The translations under genes were made by a program, and so were the position numbers. From assembly GCA_023715185.1 (NCBI GenBank), contig JAMCAN010000001.1:310001-374000 (forward strand): a DNA stretch of 64,000 bases, written 5' to 3'. This stretch comes from Planococcus sp. MER TA 32b. Lineage in GTDB: Bacteria > Bacillota > Bacilli > Bacillales_A > Planococcaceae. Below the pieces are notes generated by a model, which saw only the letters and a program-made list of their open reading frames with translations, had not been told where the DNA came from and ran no database searches. Of the stretch, positions 55,679 through 63,419 are shown piece by piece (within the stretch, counting starts at the first letter, position 1; every line of letters begins with the position of its first letter).

Positions 55679-56854
55679 ATGTCCGCTAAAATTACATTTA
55701 CGCCTCTCAGTTATACGGGCTGGGGAGCGCTTGATCATTTGATGGATGAAGTAGAGCGGTTTGACGCGAAAAAAGTGCTCATCGTGACGGATCCGTTATT
55801 GGAGAAGCTGGGGATTACGGATAAGGTTGCAGAGCCGCTCAAGGCAGCCGGAATTCAGGCTGAATTGTATACGGAAGTCGTGCCGGAGCCGCCGCTTGAA
55901 GTGGGTGAAAGACTGGTGCGCTTTACGCGGGATCGGGAATTCGATCTGGTCATCGGACTGGGCGGCGGAAGCGCGCTCGATTTGGCAAAGCTGGCCGGAG
56001 TTCTGGCGACGCATGAAGGCGATGTGGCGGATTATCTGAACCTGACGGGCACACGTTCGCTGACCCATAAAGGGCTGCCGAAAATTTTGATACCGACGAC
56101 TTCCGGCACGGGTTCGGAAGTGACGAATATTGCGGTCCTTTCCCTGGCGACGACGAAAGACGTGGTGACGCACGATTATTTATTGCCCGATGCGGCCATT
56201 GTCGACCCGGCACTGACGGTTTCATTGCCGCCTAAAGTGACGGCCGCTACGGGCATCGATGCATTGACGCATGCCATCGAAGCCTATGTTTCTGTGAACG
56301 CCAATCCGGTTACGGACGGGCTGGCGCTGCAGGCGATCCGGCTGATTTCGGGATCCATCCGCACGGCGGTTTCGGATGGCGGCAATAAGGAAGCGCGGTC
56401 GGATATGAGCTACGGAAGTTTTCTTGCGGGGCTGGCCTTTTTCAACGCGGGGGTAGCGGGCGTCCATGCGCTGGCTTATCCGCTTGGCGGGCAGTTCCAT
56501 ATTTCCCACGGCGAATCAAACGCGGTGCTGCTGCCGTATGTGATGGGCTATATCCGTCCAAGCTCTGAAAAACGGATGCGCGATATTTACGGGGCGATGG
56601 GCTTTGCATTATCGGGATAGGCTGAAGGAGATTCTCTGAATTGTGTGGAAGAGCTGAAACGCCTCGTCGCGGATGTCGAAATCCCGCTGTCGCTGCAAGG
56701 ATTCGGCATTACGGAAGAGGCCCTGGAAAGCTTAGCGGATGACGCGGTCAAACAGCAGCGCCTCCTGGCAAGAAGCCCGAGGCCATTGGAGCGGGATGAT
56801 ATCTATGCGATTTACCGGAATGCGTTTGAAGGCGCAGTTAAAGAAAAAAGTTAA
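55679..56854 (+). pseudogene. Iron-containing alcohol dehydrogenase interrupted by an in-frame TAG
   Basis: The frame runs from ATG 55679 for 313 residues and stops at TAG 56618-56620. It then continues in the same frame for 78 more codons to TAA 56854. The combined ~391 residues match the normal family length. The upstream part has GLGGGSALDLAKL, PTTSGTGSEVTN, GIDALTHAIEAYVS and VHALAYPLGGQFHISHGESNA (metal ligands Asp, His, His, His). The part after the stop (CVEELKRLVADVEIPLSLQGFGIT) is the ordinary C-terminal helical domain. A truncated product would keep the metal site but lose most of that domain. Sequencing error or readthrough remain possible. Confidence 0.85.
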
Positions 56855-56861
56855 ACGAATA

Positions 56862-56898
56862 AAAGGAGTGCACATTGAATTTGTGCACTCCTTTTACT
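56862..56898 (+). terminator. Terminator after the dehydrogenase; second copy at 57140-57170
   Basis: AGGAGTGCACA-TTGAAT-TTGTGCACTCCTTTT is followed, after ~245 bp, by a second near-identical hairpin AGGAGTGCACATCGAGTTTG...CACTCCT at 57140-57170. Confidence 0.8.
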
Positions 56899-56931
56899 TT
56901 TGCAGAAAAACTGGTGATGGCCTCGATTAAG

Positions 56932-57008
56932 GTGAACGTTGATATATTTTACTGAACGTAGATATAATCTTCTGAACGCAGATATAATTCCCTGAGCGTT
57001 GATATCCG
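56932..57008. repeat. 20-bp tandem repeat array, 4 units
   Basis: The core TGAACG or TGAGCG recurs at 56933, 56953, 56973 and 56993, exactly 20 bp apart. Each is followed by a TTGATAT- or AGATATAAT-like segment. There are no unique spacers. A related array lies at 62448-62567. The 338-bp gap 56855-57192 otherwise holds only the two hairpins. Confidence 0.85.
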
Positions 57009-57192
57009 CTAATTTACCGAATTCACGATGAGAAAAAGCAGCGTAAAACGCTGGTAAGAGGCTTTATTTTAATCATTATCACTTCAAAATCTAAGATCAA
57101 AAGCCAAATGGATGCTTTTCGCGAGCGAAAAGCGAAACTAGGAGTGCACATCGAGTTTGTGCACTCCTGGTTTGTTTGGGGGAAATTTATTT

Positions 57193-57813
57193 TCAAAATC
57201 GCGAGCTTTTATTGCCAAGCAGATTCCTGTTCATCAACAGCACCAGCACCGGACCGATGATCGGCACCCACGCCAGTCCTTTGGAGCGGGCGTCCGGATA
57301 AAACCGGTGGACGGTGTAGATGGACAGGCCGTAAAGCACGAGCCAGTCGACGGTCATGACCGATACGAGACTCGAGGCGAAGAAATAATCGACGTAATCG
57401 GCGAACGAGAATCCCTGCAACAGCGTCAGCCAATTGCCCGCCCACATGATGATGAGGGCGATGAGCCAGAAGCGGGAGCGGAGAAAACGGACGAGCCAGC
57501 GCGGCGAGCGCAGTTTCCTGGCGGATTTTTTGATGCCGAACGCGTAATATGGAAGCAGCGAAAACGCGCCGATGCCGAATGACAGCAGGGCGAACGGCCA
57601 CGCCGGCCAGCGCTGTTTATCGTTGAGCAAAAGAAATGTCAGAAAGACCATTGGAAAAATGCCGAGTGAATTGAATACGGCAAAGACGAGCGGGTCGATT
57701 TCACCGATATTGCCGTTGAACAGCTCCGGAAAAATCGGGTTGTTGGCGCCGGTGCCGGGGGCCAGGTAACGGGCATAGACGATCAGCAGCAGCCAGATGA
57801 TCAAGAAAATCAT
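57193..57813 (-). CDS. Multi-pass membrane protein of unknown function
   Basis: This 206-residue protein has about five to six hydrophobic segments (FLIIWLLLIVYARYL, VFAVFNSLGIFPMVFLTFLL, WPFALLSFGIGAFSLLPYYAFG, FWLIALIIMWAGNWLTLLQG, VLYGLSIYTVHRF, IIGPVLVLLM). A cytoplasmic basic loop, KKSARKLRSPRWLVRFLRSR, lies in the middle. I do not recognise a transport or enzymatic motif. AGGTG-type sequence precedes the ATG on the minus strand. Confidence 0.75.
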   Translation of the reverse strand: MIFLIIWLLLIVYARYLAPGTGANNPIFPELFNGNIGEIDPLVFAVFNSLGIFPMVFLTFLLLNDKQRWPAWPFALLSFGIGAFSLLPYYAFGIKKSARKLRSPRWLVRFLRSRFWLIALIIMWAGNWLTLLQGFSFADYVDYFFASSLVSVMTVDWLVLYGLSIYTVHRFYPDARSKGLAWVPIIGPVLVLLMNRNLLGNKSSRF

Positions 57814-57879
57814 TTTTTCACCTCGTTTTTTGCACTAAGAGCTTATATTGAAGGTAGCAATATCGAAAAAAGAAGTCAA

Positions 57880-58181
57880 TTTTTGGAGAGACCTGCCGAT
57901 AAAATTGAGAAAGCTCTTTTTTCTAATTAGATTCATGCAAAATATTAAAGGAAACAGAATGATTCTTGATGATCTGTATGAGATGGGGATCAAAACATCC
58001 AACAACGCTTGTGGCGGAAGGAATCGAGTCAGAGAGCCAGATGAACGTCCTTATCGAACAAGGCTGCACCATCGGCCAAGGCTATCTGTTTTCAAAACCT
58101 GTCGCGCCCGGCGACTTTGAAGAATTGATGAAAATCAGCGATTTGGTGGCGGATAAAATGGAGCAGAGCAACTTGAACTAA
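57880..58181 (+). pseudogene. Remnant of an EAL-domain c-di-GMP phosphodiesterase
   Basis: The last ~55 codons read TLVAEGIESESQMNVLIEQG...GQGYLFSKPVAPGDFEELM, the unmistakable C-terminal part of an EAL domain. Upstream, another frame gives LPIKLRK...FMQNIKGN, the expected preceding EAL segment. The remnant is therefore frameshifted, internally deleted and lacks the catalytic EAL motif. No usable start exists. It lies in the 452-bp gap 57814-58265, where nothing else is seen except the hairpin at its end. Confidence 0.85.
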
Positions 58182-58193
58182 GAAATAATGTCG

Positions 58194-58236
58194 AAAAGAC
58201 CTTCCACATCCTGATGGATGCGGAAGGCCTTTTCTG
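58194..58236. terminator. Bidirectional hairpin before the sortase gene end
   Basis: AAAAGACCTTCC-ACATCCTGATGGATGC-GGAAGGCCTTTT forms a stem with an inner CATCC/GGATG. It serves the minus-strand sortase gene (stop 58266). Confidence 0.75.
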
Positions 58237-58265
58237 TTTGTAAAACCTTATGCCGACGGCCGTTC

Positions 58266-59231
58266 TTACTCTGCCGCAGTTTTCTCCGACTCATTCAAAT
58301 CGACATCTACAGACGACACATAATAGCGTTTTGCATCATCCGGCGCAATTTCCACTTTCTTGCGGTCAAACAGTGACACTGTCGCAATCTTCTTCATTTC
58401 ACCGGTCTCGATATCTTCTTCGTAGACGCGGTAGCCGATGATCGCGTCATCGCGAACCGCATGCCAGGAAAGATTGAACGAAGTCGCCGTGACATTCGTC
58501 GGCGCTTCCGGCTGCTTGTCCTGGACGCTCGAGTCTGATATCAATTTCGCCGTGACAACGAGACGTTCTTCGTGGGAGCCGATGTCCCGGTTGAAGGTAC
58601 CGGTGCAGGTAATTAAATTGATCATCCGGCTGCCGGAAGGGCCAAAGATTTCCTCGATCGGCGCTTCGTCTGTCGGATAGCTTGTTTTTCCTTGGATTTC
58701 ATAGACCATTTCACGGCCGTCTCTATCCGTTACAAACACTTTTTCGCCTGCTTCGACTTTCTTCAGATGATAGAAAATCGCCGGTCCGGTCAAGCTGTCG
58801 ACATGCCCCGCGAGAACAGAGTGGCCTTTCGCGCCGACTTTAAAGCCCGGTTCGAACCAGCCGACCTGATTGATGTCTTCAGGTACACCCATTTCACCGT
58901 TTTCGAGGATGCCGGTCGCTTCGATCGCTGCGTCCACACCGATGGATGGAATGGCGACTCGTGCCGGGACCATACCCTGGATGCTTTGCTGACGCTGTTT
59001 TTGAAGTTCCTGCAATTTTTCACGCTGTGCCGGTTTGATCGGGAATTCCGCGATTTTATCGATATCTTCACCGGAAGCCAGCAGCTCAGCCGGCGCTTCT
59101 TCGGTCACTTCCGGAAGGTCGAGCTGAGCGATGTCTTCTTCAAATGTCGGTTCATCCGCGAGGGGTTTCAAGATAACGAACAGCACCCCGCAGAGGATGA
59201 CCGCTGTTGCCATTGTCCAAAATTGTCTCAT
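58266..59231 (-). CDS. Membrane-anchored sortase with C-terminal Fn3-like domain
   Basis: This 321-residue protein has an N-terminal membrane segment (residues ~5-22) and a sortase barrel at ~80-235. VARVAIPSIGVDAAIEATG, HSVLAGHVDSLTGPAIFYHL (catalytic His), NLITCTGTFN (catalytic Cys) and HEERLVVTAKL (catalytic Arg) are all present. A fibronectin-III-like segment follows (APTNVTATSFNLSWHAV, GYRVYEEDI). It resembles the single-anchor class D/E/F sortases. It lies 25 bp after the gene for a protein with an MPATG-type sorting signal, its likely substrate. Confidence 0.9.
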   Translation of the reverse strand: MRQFWTMATAVILCGVLFVILKPLADEPTFEEDIAQLDLPEVTEEAPAELLASGEDIDKIAEFPIKPAQREKLQELQKQRQQSIQGMVPARVAIPSIGVDAAIEATGILENGEMGVPEDINQVGWFEPGFKVGAKGHSVLAGHVDSLTGPAIFYHLKKVEAGEKVFVTDRDGREMVYEIQGKTSYPTDEAPIEEIFGPSGSRMINLITCTGTFNRDIGSHEERLVVTAKLISDSSVQDKQPEAPTNVTATSFNLSWHAVRDDAIIGYRVYEEDIETGEMKKIATVSLFDRKKVEIAPDDAKRYYVSSVDVDLNESEKTAAE

Positions 59232-59255
59232 CGCCCAGGCTCCTTTCCGGTTTGT

Positions 59256-60596
59256 TTATTGCTGCTTTCTCTGACGGAACGTCAGTGTTCCTGCTGCCAA
59301 TAGGATCAGCGTGCTCATTGCCACCCAGATCATCATCGTGTTCGACTGGTTTGCTGAACCGCCAAGACCGGTAGCCGGCATTTTGTCGGGAACAGCAGTT
59401 TCGAATTGTTCGGGGAACTGGTCAACAATCGCGCCGCTCAAGCCTTTGCCGATTGCAAATACGATTGTGTAGCCTTCACGGTAAGTGGCATAAGATGTTT
59501 CGAAATCACCCGTTGCATACTGCGTGAATGTATCAATTACGGATTGTTCATGTGCTGCAATATTAGCAGTCAATTCTTCCTGCGGCAAACGTTCTTCTGT
59601 TGCAGTGCTCAGGAATGCAGTGAGTTCTGATGCAAATGTTTCGATCAAGGCTGTTTGCGCCTGTTGGATTTCTTCTTCATTGCCGCCGGCTTGTGCCGCC
59701 GCTAAATCGCTTTGTACGGAAATGTGTTCATTGTTCCATAGAGTCGCAAATTGAGTGGCTGCGTCTTCACCGTAAAATGAAGCAATGGCAGCACTGAATT
59801 CTTCTGTATTCTGGTCCTGTGCCCAATCAGCAAAGTCAAAGTCTGCCGCACCGTTATAGCCTTTTGCCATACTGAGTTGTGCTAAAGCGAAATGCTCCGC
59901 TGCAATGCGGCTGACTGTCGAACGGAAATCACCGGCTGCTGTGTTCGGATCTGTGAATTGATCCGGGAACTGTGCAGCGATTGCGCCACTGATGGCACCG
60001 CCAGCACCGAAAATCTGCTTGAAGCCTTCAAGATAAGATGTGTAAGAAGCTTCGTAATCACCGTCTACATACAGGTCAAAGGTATTCTGTACGAAATCTT
60101 CGTGTGCGCGAAGTGCTTCAGTCGCGCCGTCTTCCGGAAGATTGCCTTCAGTGGCAGTTCCGAGGAACGCCCCCATTTCATCAACGAAAGACTGGATCTC
60201 AGCCAATGCTTCTTCCTGTGCGGCTTCATCGCCTGCTTTCACCGCCATCGCATATTCATCCGTGCCGGTATTATGTGTTTCGAAAATCTCGGTGAAAGCG
60301 GCTCCGCCTTCGTCGCCGTAAACAGAAGCGATCACCGGCTCCATGTCTGCTGCATTGGCGTCAAGAGCGGCCATTGCTGCTTCAGAGGCTTCGTCGCCGT
60401 CATAGATTTTCATCATCGAATCGACTGCCAGCGCGTAATGCTCGGATAACAATGAATCCAATGTGGCCCGCAGCTCAACGCCGCTTGTTTCTGTTGATGC
60501 CATTTCATCTGCGCTTACTGCCATGCCCATGCTTGGCACCAATAAAGCTGCACCTAAAACAGGTGCTAAAATTTTTCCGTATTTCATCCTCAACAC
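59256..60596 (-). CDS. Secreted wall-anchored protein with two internal repeats and MPATG sorting signal
   Basis: This 446-residue protein has a signal peptide (residues ~1-29). Two related ~180-residue helical repeats follow (LRATLDSLLSEHYALAVDSM / FRSTVSRIAAEHFALAQLSM; IQSFVDEMGAFLGTATEGNLP / IETFASELTAFLSTATEERLP). It ends in MPATG, a membrane segment and RQRKQQ, a complete cell-wall sorting signal. The fold is unknown and the protein is acidic and all-helical. The adjacent sortase and the divergent sigma/anti-sigma pair suggest one stress-responsive surface module. Confidence 0.88.
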   Translation of the reverse strand: MLRMKYGKILAPVLGAALLVPSMGMAVSADEMASTETSGVELRATLDSLLSEHYALAVDSMMKIYDGDEASEAAMAALDANAADMEPVIASVYGDEGGAAFTEIFETHNTGTDEYAMAVKAGDEAAQEEALAEIQSFVDEMGAFLGTATEGNLPEDGATEALRAHEDFVQNTFDLYVDGDYEASYTSYLEGFKQIFGAGGAISGAIAAQFPDQFTDPNTAAGDFRSTVSRIAAEHFALAQLSMAKGYNGAADFDFADWAQDQNTEEFSAAIASFYGEDAATQFATLWNNEHISVQSDLAAAQAGGNEEEIQQAQTALIETFASELTAFLSTATEERLPQEELTANIAAHEQSVIDTFTQYATGDFETSYATYREGYTIVFAIGKGLSGAIVDQFPEQFETAVPDKMPATGLGGSANQSNTMMIWVAMSTLILLAAGTLTFRQRKQQ

Positions 60597-60699
60597 TCCT
60601 TTGTTTTTTGTTTCTTACAGGCATAACGGAGGGAGTTGGGATTTGGATCAGTTTTTTTATAAAAATACAAAGATTTTTTGAACGAAGATGCTGCGTACT

Positions 60700-60848
60700 A
60701 AAAACTATCTAAGATATGGAGCAAAATAGCGAAGACGTCTGCAGATCAGCGAGACTGCCGAGACCCCGCAGGGAGCGGATGCGGACGAGGAGGCTTGGAA
60801 GCGAGCCTGCGACAAGCGAGCTGTTTTGCGAAATATCGTTTATTAATT
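60700..60848. repeat. Dispersed intergenic repeat, copy D
   Basis: GATATGGAGCAAAATAGCGA at ~60714 and GAGCTGTTTTGCGAAATATC at ~60820-60839 are inverted ends. The interior GAGACCCCGCAGGGAGCGGA...CGAGGAGGCTTGG resembles a repeat I recall as common in Bacillales intergenic regions. The 426-bp gap 60597-61022 otherwise holds only promoter-like sequence before the sigma gene. Confidence 0.72.
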
Positions 60849-61022
60849 CTTTTCTATATAAGGAAGCGTCCCCGAATTTATTGCCAGACTGATCTAAATC
60901 CGCCTTTTGTACGTTAGATAGATAAGCTTGCGAAAATAAAACCGGCCGGGACTATCTCCAATCCGGCAGGGTATAGTAAGCTAGTACCATGACTATGACA
61001 CACGAATCGAAGGAGAACATCG

Positions 61023-61589
61023 ATGGATAAGAGTTCCGATACGCTGCTTTACTCGCGCATCCGTGAGAAAGACAAAGATGCGCTGGAATATTTGTACGAC
61101 CGGTACGAAAAGATCCTATTCTCGTTTCTCTATAAAATGACCCAGGACCGCGATCTGGCGGAAGAAGCCCTGCAGGAAGTGTTCATCAAGATCTGGCGGG
61201 GCGTCGGCGAATATGACGACAGCAAAGGGAAGTTCGCTTCCTGGCTGTTCCGGATGGCGCAGAATTCCGCGATCGACCTGATCCGGAAACGGAAGAAACC
61301 GACCGTGCCGCTGGATGAAGTCGCCGAAATGCCGAGCGGCGATTCGAGCGTTGAGCAGACGGCTGAATGGCAGGAAGAAAAAGAGCACATCCAGGCCGCG
61401 GTTTCGCAATTATCAGCTGAACAGCAGGAGATGATCCAGTTGTTTTATTTTAAAGGCCACACACACGAAAAAATCGCCGAATTATGCGGGCTGCCTCTCG
61501 GAACCGTCAAGAGCAGAATCCGGCTGGCGCTCGGCAAATTAAAGAAAACACTGCACGGGATGCAGGAAAGGGGGGCTATCGATGACTAA
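61023..61589 (+). CDS. ECF RNA polymerase sigma factor (SigK-like)
   Basis: This 188-residue protein has region 2 (DALEYLYDRYEKILFSFLYK, LAEEALQEVFIKIWRGV, GKFASWLFRMAQNSAIDLIR) and region 4 (LSAEQQEMIQLFYFKGHTHE, GLPLGTVKSRIRLALGKLKK). The ATG follows GAAGGAGAAC. It overlaps the anti-sigma gene by 8 nt, the usual coupled arrangement. It may control itself and the divergent wall-protein/sortase genes. Confidence 0.93.
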   Translation: MDKSSDTLLYSRIREKDKDALEYLYDRYEKILFSFLYKMTQDRDLAEEALQEVFIKIWRGVGEYDDSKGKFASWLFRMAQNSAIDLIRKRKKPTVPLDEVAEMPSGDSSVEQTAEWQEEKEHIQAAVSQLSAEQQEMIQLFYFKGHTHEKIAELCGLPLGTVKSRIRLALGKLKKTLHGMQERGAIDD

Positions 61590-62367
61590 CGAACACTGCG
61601 ATCAGCTGGTCGACTATCTGAACGGCACATTATCCGCTGAAGAAACTCACCAATTTGAAGAACACTTGAAAACTTGCGATGAATGCCGCGAAATCGTGGA
61701 CGCAACCGGGCAGCTCCCTTATCTTTCAGACCCTGCAGAACCACCTGCGGGAATGAAATCACGGATCCTGTCGAATGTTTTCGCGGAAGAGGAAGACACG
61801 GCTATTGAAGGGACGGAAAGAGTCAGTCCTACTGTTAAAGATGAAAAGCAGGTGGAAGAAGAACTTCCGAAAGTGGTGCCGATAACCGACCGCAAGAAAA
61901 AACGTGTCTGGTGGACGCCGGTAATCGCCGCAGTACTGCTGCTGTCGCTGCTCGGCAACGCTTTTGCGTTCATGCAATTGCAGCAGGAGGAAGCGGCGCC
62001 GGAACCGGCACCGCCGCCGAGCGAGCCGGAGACGGCGTTCCAGTCGGTTGACTTGCAGCCGAGCGAAGGCTTTGGCGGCGGCGCAACAGCTGCTGTCATC
62101 GAAGAAGAAAACGGCGCGCTCAATCTGGTCGTTACGGCAGAACAGCTTGCCGCGCTTGAAGGCGACCAGGTCTACCAGGTCTGGCTCATCGAAGGCGACA
62201 ATCCGATTCCAGCCGGCGCATTCACGACTAACGCGAACGGCGAAGGCGCAACGTATTTCAATATCGACAATAACACCGAAGAATGGGACACCATCGCGAT
62301 CACCTTGGAACCGCAGCCCGGCAACGAATTGCCGCAGGGCGAAGTCGTGTTGAGCGCGGGGATATAA
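61582..62367 (+). CDS. RskA-like anti-sigma factor
   Basis: In this 261-residue protein the N-terminal zinc-finger motif is HQFEEHLKTCDECREIVD (H-x3-C-x2-C type). A membrane segment VWWTPVIAAVLLLSLLGNAF (~108-128) follows, then an extracellular RskA domain (LVVTAEQLAALEGDQVYQVW, LIEGDNPIPAGAFTTNANGE, AITLEPQPGNELPQG). It would hold the sigma factor at the membrane until the external domain is cleaved. Confidence 0.92.
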   Translation: MTNEHCDQLVDYLNGTLSAEETHQFEEHLKTCDECREIVDATGQLPYLSDPAEPPAGMKSRILSNVFAEEEDTAIEGTERVSPTVKDEKQVEEELPKVVPITDRKKKRVWWTPVIAAVLLLSLLGNAFAFMQLQQEEAAPEPAPPPSEPETAFQSVDLQPSEGFGGGATAAVIEEENGALNLVVTAEQLAALEGDQVYQVWLIEGDNPIPAGAFTTNANGEGATYFNIDNNTEEWDTIAITLEPQPGNELPQGEVVLSAGI

Positions 62368-62368
62368 A

Positions 62369-62405
62369 GAAACAGCCGGCTGCCGAGTGCAGCCGGTTTT
62401 TTTAG
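62369..62405 (+). terminator. Terminator after the anti-sigma gene
   Basis: CCGGCTGC-CGAGT-GCAGCCGG is followed by TTTTTTT. Confidence 0.85.
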
Positions 62406-62447
62406 TGAGCGGAGCTATCGAGCCGACGAATTTGACGCCGGATTTGC

Positions 62448-62567
62448 TGAACGCCGATATAATTGCCTGGACGCCTGAATAATTTTTTGAACGCCTGAAT
62501 AATCTCCTGAGCGCCTGAATAATTTCCTGAACGCCCGAATAATCTCCTGAACGCCGATATAATTTTA
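62448..62567. repeat. 20-bp tandem repeat array, 6 units
   Basis: TGAACG, TGGACG or TGAGCG recurs at 62448, 62468, 62488, 62508, 62528 and 62548, exactly 20 bp apart. The consensus is about TGAACGCCTGAATAATCTCC; the end units read GATATAATT. It is the same family as the array at 56932. The rest of the 422-bp gap 62368-62789 shows no gene. 62588-62640 resembles the inverse of 57035-57085. Confidence 0.88.
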
Positions 62568-62789
62568 AAAACCACAATCACACGTCCAAATCACTCAGAT
62601 TTCATTAAAATAAAACCCGAAACCACCAAAAGGCAAGCCGTTTTACAAAGAAATCATCTGAAACGAGAAGAATAAGTTAAAAACTCATCTTTTTCAGCCT
62701 CACCCCGGATTTTATTCGCATCAAACATGATCTTTAAAGGAAATCACAGCGCTGCAATCGAAACAATAGAGTAGAGGCTGAAAGGAAAG

Positions 62790-63389
62790 ATGGAGATGGA
62801 AGAGCTGATTACTCAAATTACGGAGCGCCTGCCGGCAATCGACAGTGGCGGCCGGCTTGTGGTGGGCATCGATGGGCTGAGCCGGTCGGGGAAGACGACA
62901 CTCACGGCGAAGCTGGTGGCGCATTACGAAAAAGAAAATATACCGGCGATCAGTTTTCATCTCGATGACCTGATTGTCGAAAGGGGTCGGCGCTATGGCA
63001 CCGGCGAAGAGGAATGGTATGAATATTACCAGCTGCAATGGGAAACGGCTTGGCTGCGAGAGCATTTTTTCACGCGGCTAAAAACGGCAGACGAATTGAC
63101 GCTGCCGTTTTACGACGGGGAGGCAGACCGGCGGGAGAGCCGGAAAGTCGCGCTTCCTGAAACCGGCATTATCATGATCGAAGGTGTATTTCTGCAAAGG
63201 CGCGAATGGCGCGGGTATTGCGATTATGTAATTTATATAGAAAGTTCGCAGCAGCAGCGTATTGAGCGGGAAGCCGCAATCGTACGACAAAATTTGGCGA
63301 AGTTTGAGAACCGCTACTGGAAAGCGGAAAGCCATTATCTAAAGTTACAAAACCCGCAAACCTACGCGGATTTCGTCGTGCGGAATTAG
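62790..63389 (+). CDS. Uridine kinase-like P-loop nucleoside kinase
   Basis: This 199-residue protein has Walker A GIDGLSRSGKTTLTAKL, FHLDDLIVERGRRYGTGEEE (the uridine-kinase-type Asp), IIMIEGVFLQRREWRGYCDY (Walker B-like) and a C-terminal RQNLAKFENRYWKAESHY segment. It belongs to the uridine kinase-like proteins common in Bacillales; the substrate could be a nucleoside or another small molecule. The start is ATG 62790, with ATG 62796 also possible after GAAAGGAAAG. Confidence 0.87.
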   Translation: MEMEELITQITERLPAIDSGGRLVVGIDGLSRSGKTTLTAKLVAHYEKENIPAISFHLDDLIVERGRRYGTGEEEWYEYYQLQWETAWLREHFFTRLKTADELTLPFYDGEADRRESRKVALPETGIIMIEGVFLQRREWRGYCDYVIYIESSQQQRIEREAAIVRQNLAKFENRYWKAESHYLKLQNPQTYADFVVRN

Positions 63390-63419
63390 CGTATTAAAAC
63401 ACAAAAGGGGATTAAAAAG

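Noticed and set aside
56932-57008. Possible CRISPR array in the 20-bp repeats (also 62448-62567)
   Set aside because: Units are contiguous with no unique spacers, and the 20-bp period is too short; no cas genes are present.
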